The position numbers and the translations under genes are program-made. Below are positions 37,183 through 44,333 of a DNA stretch of 44,333 nt, piece by piece. Positions within the stretch are counted from its first letter, which is position 1. Each line of letters begins with the position of its first letter. The DNA is from Mycoplasmataceae bacterium (GTDB taxonomy: Bacteria; Bacillota_I; Bacilli_A; Mycoplasmatales; Mycoplasmoidaceae), in contig JAISKD010000003.1 of NCBI GenBank assembly GCA_031261065.1, forward strand, positions 1-44,333. Direction: 5' to 3'. The notes beneath the pieces are model-generated. The model did no database searches and was not told the origin of the DNA. It saw nothing but the letters and a program-made list of their open reading frames with translations.

Positions 37183-38555
37183 TCGCTTATTTTCTTTTTC
37201 ATTCTAGCTATTTCGTTTTGCACTTGTTTTTTAGCGGGACCACCAATTACATCTCGAGCATCTATTAATGTTTGTAATGAAATAACATTGAAGATATCAT
37301 CATTAAATAAAGGACTAAATTTTCTATAATCTTCTATAGTCATTGTAGCAAATGTCTTTTTATTTTCTTCACAATATAAAACAATTTGTCCAACTAACTG
37401 GTAAGCATCTCTGAAAGGAACATTCTTTTTAGCTAAATAGTCAGCAACGTCTGTTGCAGCCATGTGACCTTTATTAGCTTTTTCTAATAGAATTTGCTTA
37501 TTAAATTTCATTGATGGTAAGAACTTATTAATTAAGTCTAAACAAACATTAATTGTATCTTGACTATCAAAGATAGTCTCTTTATCCTCTTGCATGTCTT
37601 TGTTGTAAGCTAATGGCTGTGCTTTCATTACAGTCATTAGAGCAAATAAATTTCCATATGCTCTTCCTGTTTTTCCTCTAATTAGTTCATTTATGTCAGG
37701 ATTCTTTTTTTGTGGCATAATTGAACTACCTGTAGAAAATTCATCTGACAATACGGCATATTGATAATCATTTGAAACAAACAAAATAATTTCTTCGTTT
37801 AATCTTGATAAGTGCATCATTGTTGTGCTTATGTCGAATAAATATTCTAAAACATAATCACGATCACTTACTGCATCTAAACTGTTTGGAGTTATGTCTT
37901 TAAATCCTAATAGTTCAGCAGTATATTTTCTATCAATGTTGTAAGTTGTTCCACATAATGCACCAGCACCTAATGGACAATAATCAGTTCTTTTTAATGA
38001 ACTTTTAAATCTTTGCAGATCACGATAAAACATTTCGTTATATGCCATTAGTCAATGAGCTAAAGTTGTTGGCTGTGCCTTTTGCAGGTGAGTAAATGCC
38101 GGCATAATAACATCTAAATTAGCTTCAGCTAAAGCATTTATAGTTTTAATAAGGGCAATAAGTTTGTTAATGATTTCTTGCTCTGATTTTTTAATAAACA
38201 ATCTTGTATCTACAGCAACTTGGTCATTTCTACTTCTACCTGTATGTAATTTCTTACCTACATCACCAATCCTTTTAGTAAGAACTGTCTCAACATACAT
38301 GTGTATATCTTCAGCATCACTAATTTCAAGGACGCCAGAAGCAATATCAGATTTAATTTTCTTTAATTCAGATATTATTTTGTTAGCATCTTTAGATGGA
38401 ATTATTTTTTGCTTAGAAAGCATTGAACAGTGAGCGATGCTGCCATCTATATCCTCAACATACATTTTCTTATCGAATCTTAAAGAACTATTGAAATCGT
38501 CTGCTTGTGGGTTAAGATTAGCAACAAATCTACCTTTTCATAATTTTGTACCCAT
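37179..38555 (-). CDS. argH: Argininosuccinate lyase
   Basis: A 458-residue enzyme that splits argininosuccinate into arginine and fumarate. The N-terminus MGTKLWKGRF (Trp encoded by TGA), LHTGRSRNDQVAVDTRL, THLQKAQPTTLAHW, GAGALCGTTYNIDR and the catalytic loop GSSIMPQKKNPD are diagnostic for ArgH over adenylosuccinate lyase. Length is standard. No argG is nearby, so the source of argininosuccinate is not visible. It is the last gene of a three-gene minus-strand unit, 14 nt after the nucleoside hydrolase gene. Confidence 0.95.
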
Positions 38556-38569
38556 AATTCTTTATATCC

Positions 38570-39439
38570 TTAGAACTCTAGGATAGATTTGATTTGTTCT
38601 GCAATATCTTCTTTGCTTGGGAATGAAATATTATTGTAACTATATTGTCCTTTTTCCTTAACAAGTTTTCCTGTAGTGTTATCAACACCAATGTTTGTTA
38701 ATGTTTCAGTTGTATATTTATATATGATGTACAGTATTGTTAATCCGTCGTTAATAGCTAAAGTTGTTTCTGGTTTGAAAGTGAAATAAGAATTGCAAAT
38801 TTCTTTAAAGAACTTCTGAACTTTTTTATCACCTTGTAGGTTATCAATTTCACTCTTTTGTAAAACTAATAATTCAGTAGCATCTTGTGTTACTATAGTA
38901 GGAGTGCAATTATCTAAAACTGTTTTTAGAGCACGAACGTCTGCGTGGAAATTTGATGCAGACTTTGCAGGGTTTCCACCAACAATTACAACTTCATCTA
39001 TATGTTTTCATAATTTAGCACCAGCATAGTAAATAAGATTTGCTAAATTTGTACAAGGACCAGTTACAACATATGTAACTTTTTCGTGATCTTTAATTTT
39101 CTTTCAAAGTTTCTTGTAAATGTTTTTTGCTTTTGTATCAGCTGATTTGTGTTTTTCAAGTTGAGCTAAACACTTATTATCTTCTCCATAGAAAAGATTA
39201 ATAGCTGGAGTCTTCCCATCTAAAGATGCTCCTGCACCAATATACAATTTTGTATCAGTCTTTGTTGCTGAAATGTATTCAGCATTGTTGTTTGTGTTGA
39301 TTTCTATTGTATTGCTTCCGTAAGAAGAAACAACGGCAATAAGATTTATTTTTGAAGAGTTTGAAGCGAGTGCAAATGCTATTGCATCATCACTGCTACC
39401 ATCGTTATCTAGGATTATATTAATTTTTTTATTTGACAT
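38570..39439 (-). CDS. Inosine-uridine-type nucleoside hydrolase
   Basis: A 289-residue protein. The N-terminal DNDGSSDDAIAFALA matches the calcium-binding DTDPGxDD motif with normal spacing of Asp11, Asp13, Asp17 and Asp18; VTGPCTNLANLIYY and VVIVGGNP are the next family blocks, and the late NDGLTILY supplies the last Asp. It cleaves ribonucleosides to base plus ribose for salvage. Substitution of Pro-Gly by Gly-Ser in the first loop is unusual. It lies between a two-TM protein (18 nt upstream) and argH. Confidence 0.87.
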
Positions 39440-39457
39440 ACTTATATATTTTAATGG

Positions 39458-39883
39458 TTATTTCTTTTTATCCTTTAAATTAATTCTTTCTCTGAAATCT
39501 TTTGCAGAGTTACCACTTTTCTTTTTACCTGCAACAGCTGACGAAGCAAGAGAAATTGTTTCGCTTGAAATAGTTTTTGCAGATTTCAATGAAGCCGATA
39601 CAAACAAAGAAATAATTTGTAATAAAGCCGCTAGTATACCCGTTCCCATAAGGATTCAAGCATTAATATGGTTTGGATTTGCTAATGATAAAACCCCCAT
39701 AAAAGATTTTCAATTAGTACCAGGAGCTGTTGTACCAAATGTTACTGACACTGAAACTATAGCAAACAATATAAAGAAAAGCGTAATTATTGTGTTAAAT
39801 AAAATTAACCCTTTTTTGGCAGCAGATCCTTTAAATAATTTTTTTGTTCTGATTTGTCTTTCTTTTTCACTTATAAATGGCAT
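39458..39883 (-). CDS. Two-TM membrane protein with basic tail
   Basis: A 141-residue unknown protein. A basic head (ISEKERQIRTKKLFKGSAAKK) precedes TM1 (LILFNTIITLFFILFAIVSV) and a short loop with two TGA-encoded Trp; TM2 (GILAALLQIISLFVSA) is followed by a Ser/Lys-rich basic tail. It resembles in plan the proteins at 6633-7088 and 8090-8509. It heads the minus-strand unit with the nucleoside hydrolase and argH; a membrane role in nucleoside handling is only suggested by position. Confidence 0.72.
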
Positions 39884-39889
39884 GTAAAT

Positions 39890-39895
39890 ATTATA
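39890..39895 (-). promoter_or_regulatory. -10 box of the argH unit
   Basis: TATAAT on the minus strand, exactly 6 nt before the ATG at 39883. Confidence 0.6.
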
Positions 39896-40057
39896 TCATC
39901 ATTTAGTAACATTAAATATTGTTGAATTAATCACATACTTACCTTCTCAAATAATTAATATGCAATAACATCCTTATTATTTTTTTACTACGCATTAAGA
40001 AATTTATACCTTAACTATGTTAATAAAAAAATCCAGACTCATCTATAAAATTTTTCT

Positions 40058-40063
40058 TATAAT
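40058..40063 (+). promoter_or_regulatory. -10 box of the BspA-like gene
   Basis: TATAAT 12 nt before the ATG at 40076. The ~190 nt to the left hold no gene. Confidence 0.55.
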
Positions 40064-40075
40064 AAAATAAATAAC

Positions 40076-42634
40076 ATGAAGAAAAAACTAAAAACGATAC
40101 TATCAATTTCCATAATCGCTGCAATAGCAACAGCAGCACTTGCCATTACATTACCTTTAACTCAATGTAATCATAAGCCAAAGAATCCTCATTCAAATTC
40201 AAACTTGTCTTATGAAAAAGATAGTTATCGTCTAACAAAAGATCTTGAAATTGCAGAAGAAATTATTCCATTGTTTTATGATGAAAATGATGAAGCTGTA
40301 ACTTCTGCAACTTATTATATAGATCACGGTAGTCTACCTGCTGGTGTAGAAATTGATCATGAAACAGGTAAAATATCTGGAACTCCTACAACAGAATGTA
40401 GTAATGTACTTGTTTCAATTGGTGCAAAAGGAACTGGTGAATATGAAAAAGTACAATCAAATTTATTCGATATACATATAACTGTAGGTAATAAAATAAT
40501 AGATCAGAATTCCCTAAAAATTATAAATAATATCCTTGTTGGATTTGAACAACCATATTCTACTGATTTAGGAACGGAACTTGTTATCCCAGAGGGAGTA
40601 ACTACAATTTCCAATACTTTCAACCCCGCTATTGAAACTCGTGGAATAACATCAGTTTACATTCCTTCTACGTTAGAAACCATTGAGAGGGACGCATTTC
40701 TCGGCGACCCAATAGAAAGTTTTGACGTTTCTGAAGAAAATTCTTTATTTGAAAGGAAACAAATTGGTGAAAATGGCTGGGCACTTGGTACAAAAAATAA
40801 TTGGGATGGTTACCCTGTAGGAAAGATAGCATATGGTGACCTTTATTGTGGAGTGAGATATGATAATCCAACGCCTTTTACCGAAATTAAACAAAACCAA
40901 TATGAAGGGTGTGCAGGGTTAACCAAAATAACGTTGAGTTCTACTATAAATAAAATAAATTCCCATACATTTGGCGGCTGTACACAAGCGTCAGAAATGA
41001 TATTTGAAGATGGATTTAATCCCGACACCGGTGGATGATGGTACGAGGATTGGCTATCTGGCCTAAACAATGAAGATGAACATAGCCCTGCTCTTGTAAT
41101 TGACAGTTTAACAATACCCAATTCCTTAACATATAACATAACAGAAGGATATTTTAAAGATTGTATTATACATTCTGTAACCATTGATGCTAATAACCCA
41201 AATTGCGAATTCCTATCTAATGATTTGGATGGAAAAATATTAGTTCCCAAAACTACAACATGAGATACATTTACCAAACCAGCATGAGGAATAGCATTTG
41301 GCGATATTGAAATTCCAGACACACCAAACCATATAGTTGACTACAATTTTTCAAATTGCCTTGGAATTACATCGCTTGTTTTTTCTGAAGGAATAGAAGA
41401 AATTTCAGGTAATTTTTCTTGACTTTATTCTTTAAAAAGTATTTCACTTCCGTCTTCTTTAAATGAAATAAATGCCGAAACTGACTTTTTAAATAATTGC
41501 CTCGAAGAAATTAATTTTGATGGGTCTGATGCATATTCACTAGTTCCGATAAGTGATAACGGCAAGGCGGTGATTCCAGGAACAAATAAAGTAAAATGAG
41601 ATAATGACTCGGTTGCCGTTGCTTCTCTTGCATATGGCAATATTGAATTTGATGATGATATCATACAAATTAATGAGCGTGGTTTTATGGGGTGCGGAGG
41701 TATTATAAATGCTAAGTTAGGAAATAATGTGTTGTCAATTGATGCGTTGGCATTTGCATATTGTAGGAATTTAGAAAAAGTTATTTTTAATGGTAGTTTA
41801 AATGAAATAAAATGAGCATGCTTTACACATTGTAAAAAACTTGCCTATATCAATCTTCCGACAAGTGTTGGTAGTATTGGCTTGGACGCTTTTTTTAAAA
41901 CGGGTATCACCTCGATCATTATTCCAAAAAATGTTAGTATTATCAAAATGCGAGCCTTCTGAATGAGCAATATTTCACATATTGTTTTTTTAAATGAAAA
42001 TTGCGAATTTGAAGATTATGCATTTGCATATTGCACAAAATTGGCGAATATCGATTTATCCGGTACCGATGTAGAAGAATTGAACGACGCAATCTTCATC
42101 GCATGTACACAATTAAAACAAGTTAGCTTAAACGATTCTGTAAACGTTCTTAAAGGCTCATGTTTTGAAGGTTGTATTTCGCTTGAACATGTAAATGGAA
42201 TTGAAAATTTAGAATTAATTGGTAAGAAAACATTCGAGATGTGTTACTCTTTGACTGAATTCTCGCTAAATTCTAACGATTGCTTTATTGACGCAAATGC
42301 ATTTAATGACTGTATTTCATTAAATGAAATAGATTTAACAGGACTTTCAAGAATTGGCAAAGAAGTGTTTGAAGGTGCAGATTCATTAGATACGCTTAAT
42401 GTTCCGGAGAGTTTGGTAACAATTGAAGACGATTTTTTAAACAATTCAAGCATTTCTCATTTAATTTTAAATATACCTGAAAATTTCGATTTTAGTAATT
42501 GAAACTCTGATGCTTTTAAAAATGATGAAGTTCCTGTAGGAACCATAACAAATAATGGTTCTTATGATGCTGAATCACTTTTAGCTAAATTAACGAGTGA
42601 TTACCAATTACCTGGTGGCTGAACATATTTATAA
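40076..42634 (+). CDS. BspA-like leucine-rich-repeat surface protein
   Basis: An 852-residue protein. A signal peptide ends in ITLPLTQC (Cys32); this lipobox-like site has Gln instead of Gly/Ala/Ser at -1, so lipidation is uncertain. Residues ~60-150 contain a putative Ig-like domain of the GxISGTPT type (LPAGVEIDHETGKISGTPT). From about residue 170 to 830 there are many LRR_5/BspA-type repeats of the pattern I-P-x-x-V-x-x-I-x-x-x-A-F-x-G-C-x-x-L, for example INERGFMGCGGI and LAFAYCRNL. Such proteins are adhesins in oral and gut bacteria and in some mycoplasmas and trichomonads. Many TGA codons encode Trp. Confidence 0.87.
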
Positions 42635-42738
42635 AATAAAGTTCTTAAGTATCAATATAATTTAAGATTTTTACGAAAATTAATGAATTTTATAAGTAAT
42701 TCACACATTTTCGTGATATTATAGATTGAGCACACAAT

Positions 42739-43731
42739 ATGAAGTTTAAATATATAAGACCATTTTTCTTGACCTTGGTAGCATTTGTTTCACCATTTAT
42801 TTTTACTTCATGTAATAATGGTTCGCAAAGTCTAAAAATAACAATGATTGATGTAGGCCAGGGTTCAAGTACATTTATAACATTCCCCGATAAAACAACA
42901 ATGCTTATTGACTCTGGTCTAGATGCAAATAAATTCAAAACATGATTGAGTTGTCAATATGAAAACAAAAATAAAGTTATTGATTATTTTCTAACAACTC
43001 ATCCTGATGATGATCATATTCATAATTCAGAGTGAGTTTATGACAACTGACAAGTTAATAATTCATTATTACCATTTGTACTTTGTGAAGATGAATCTGC
43101 ACCTTATTCTTGTGGTGCAAATCAACCAGTGCCTACTAATTATAAGAAGATGCAAACATGACAAAAGGTAAGAACAAAAGCTAAAAATGAACCAAATTCA
43201 AATTATATGTTCTTTGAATCATCAGAATATAAATTTGGCGAATGTTCATTTAAAATATTTGAACCACCATTTGACTGGTACCCAAATTCTAATTGAAATG
43301 AGTATTCACCAATCATGTTTATAACCTTTAATAATACAACCATCTGTATGACGGGTGATGCAGAATTAGAAAAAGAAACATGAGCATCACAACAAGATAT
43401 TCCACAAGCGGACATTTACTTTATGGGACATCATGGTTCTAAAACTTCATCTAATGATTGTTTTATAGATAAGATTAAACCAAGTGTTTCATTATATTCA
43501 TCTTATGATCCTGATGGTACTAAATATGGTTTTCCTTCTATTTACTCACTTAATAGAATTAAAAACTACTCCCATCATGATATATATGGTAGCGAATATA
43601 ATGGTAACATTAATATAGAGGTTAATAAGAATGGTTATATTATGAAAGATGATAATAACAGAAATCTTATCAAAACCACATCTGGTTGAGACAACAAAGG
43701 TGGTAAAAGAATAGGAATAGATTTTAATTAA
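42739..43731 (+). CDS. Secreted ComEC-like metallo-beta-lactamase-fold lipoprotein
   Basis: A 330-residue protein. Its signal peptide ends in the lipobox FTSC (Cys25). The mature part has the ComEC/Rec2-type MBL fold: ITMIDVGQGSSTFI, LIDSG, THPDDDHI (H-x-D-x-D-H with His88, Asp90, Asp92 and His93), CMTGDAELE and FMGHHGSKTS. It lacks the ComEC membrane channel, so it is the stand-alone hydrolase. A cell-surface nuclease or phosphodiesterase for nucleotide scavenging is plausible but not shown. A weak TATTAT lies 16 nt upstream. It follows the BspA-like gene by 104 nt and is the last protein gene before the rRNA operon. Confidence 0.85.
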
Positions 43732-43840
43732 AAGAAATATTATTTAACTATGTTACCATAAAAAATAGAGTGTTTTCTCAATAATTTTAACACATAAAAA
43801 AATAATTAGTGCAAAATAACACTTTTATTAAAAAAACATA

Positions 43841-43846
43841 TATAAT
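43841..43846 (+). promoter_or_regulatory. -10 box of the rRNA operon
   Basis: TATAAT about 94 nt upstream of the 16S 5' end. No good TTGACA is seen 17 nt upstream. Confidence 0.65.
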
Positions 43847-43849
43847 ATA

Positions 43850-43909
43850 TTCAGTTAGGTCGTTTTAGTTGCTTAATTATTATTCAGTTTATTGTCTGGC
43901 CTAACTGAA
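43850..43909 (+). promoter_or_regulatory. rRNA leader stem
   Basis: TTCAGTTAGG (43850-43859) pairs with CCTAACTGAA (43900-43909), followed by GTTCTTTGAAAACT, the conserved Firmicutes/Mollicutes pre-16S block. The stem is likely an RNase III processing or anti-termination leader element. Confidence 0.6.
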
Positions 43910-43939
43910 AGTTCTTTGAAAACTAAATAGAAACCGTCA

Positions 43940-44333
43940 ATTTTTGAGAGTTTGATCCTGGCTCAGGATTAACGCTAGCGGTATGCCTAATACATGCAAG
44001 TCGAGCGGGCAGCAATGTCAGCGGCAAACGGGTGAGTAATACATACCTAATATGCCCCTTAGAGAAGAACAACTGATCGAAAGATTAGCTAATACTTCAT
44101 AGGCAATCTCCTCATATGAGAGTGATTGTTAAAGATGCGTTTGCATCGCTTTGGGATTAGGGTGTGGTTTATCAGATAGTTGGTGAGGTAATGGCCCACC
44201 AAGTCTATGACGAATAGCTATGCTGAGAGGTAGAATAGCCACAATGGGACTGAGACACGGCCCATACTCCTACGGGAGGCAGCAGTAGGGAATTTTTCAC
44301 AATGGGCGAAAGCCTGATGGAGCAATACCGCGT
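43940..44333 (+). rRNA. rrs: 16S ribosomal RNA, 5' part
   Basis: AGAGTTTGATCCTGGCTCAG at 43947 (the universal 8-27 site) and ACTCCTACGGGAGGCAGCAG near 44265-44285 identify 16S. The 5' end is set about 7 nt before the 8F site. The V1 region is short. The gene runs off the window after about 394 nt. Confidence 0.97.

Noticed and set aside
37179-38555. argH as adenylosuccinate lyase
   Set aside because: LHTGRSRNDQVA, GAGALCGTTY and the length fit ArgH and not PurB.

Overview
The window is from a low-GC mollicute (Mycoplasma-like bacterium) that reads UGA as tryptophan. Nearly every long gene has in-frame TGA codons at conserved Trp positions, for example TGA at 13621-13623 in the WCGPC motif of thioredoxin. 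TGG is used as well, and the reading frames are continuous once TGA is read as Trp. The right end is the first ~394 nt of a 16S rRNA gene, preceded by a typical Firmicutes/Mollicutes leader. I cannot name the genus from what is visible.

Layout. 1-2250: small coiled-coil protein, tmRNA (ssrA), and a minus-strand lipoprotein. 2256-3811: rplU-rpmA-greA, then tRNA-Tyr, -Gln, -Lys, -Leu and -Gly. 3838-6507: asnA (minus), a DEDD exonuclease, a remarkable protein with Cys at every third residue, rpmG and tRNA-Ser. 6633-10663: ruvX and a tRNA wobble-uridine modification set (TrmR-like methyltransferase plus two U32/TrhP-like proteins), interleaved with two small membrane proteins; the order ruvX-trmR-trhP1-trhP2 matches Bacillus yrrK-yrrM-yrrN-yrrO. 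10797-16364: topA, a protein with a histone-H1-like tail, trxA, rnhC (minus), a DivIVA-domain protein, a small OB-fold protein and plsC. 16437-22560: a YitT membrane protein, a 1125-aa DUF4011-like SF1 helicase with a VSR-like C-terminus (possible defence protein), and a DUF31-type serine protease. 22557-24469: a CIRCE heat-shock operator, dnaJ and grpE. 24471-29634: metG, pta and pyk on the minus strand, with a 119-aa orphan on the plus strand between pta and pyk. The 600-nt gap between metG and pta holds three degenerate repeats. 29732-37182: YhgE/Pip membrane protein, YbaK-type deacylase, YiiX-type hydrolase, a small acidic protein, dnaE and an M20 amidohydrolase. 37179-39883 (minus): a two-TM protein, a nucleoside hydrolase and argH. 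40076-43731: a BspA-like LRR lipoprotein and a secreted ComEC-like metallo-beta-lactamase-fold lipoprotein. 43841-44333: rRNA promoter, leader and 16S.

How the genes are expressed. Many genes that begin a transcript have a TATAAT-like hexamer followed by exactly six nucleotides and then the start codon. The predicted transcription start therefore falls on the start codon, so these mRNAs should be leaderless. Several genes inside or at the head of operons instead have a clear Shine-Dalgarno sequence. Convergent neighbours are packed so tightly that their stop codons overlap on opposite strands.

The strongest novelty candidates are the (Cys-X-X)36 protein at 5679-6113, the fixed-geometry leaderless promoters, the triplicated seven-codon micro-ORF downstream of pta, and the helicase-nuclease protein at 17765-21142. 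All functions are read from motifs by eye; no database search was run.
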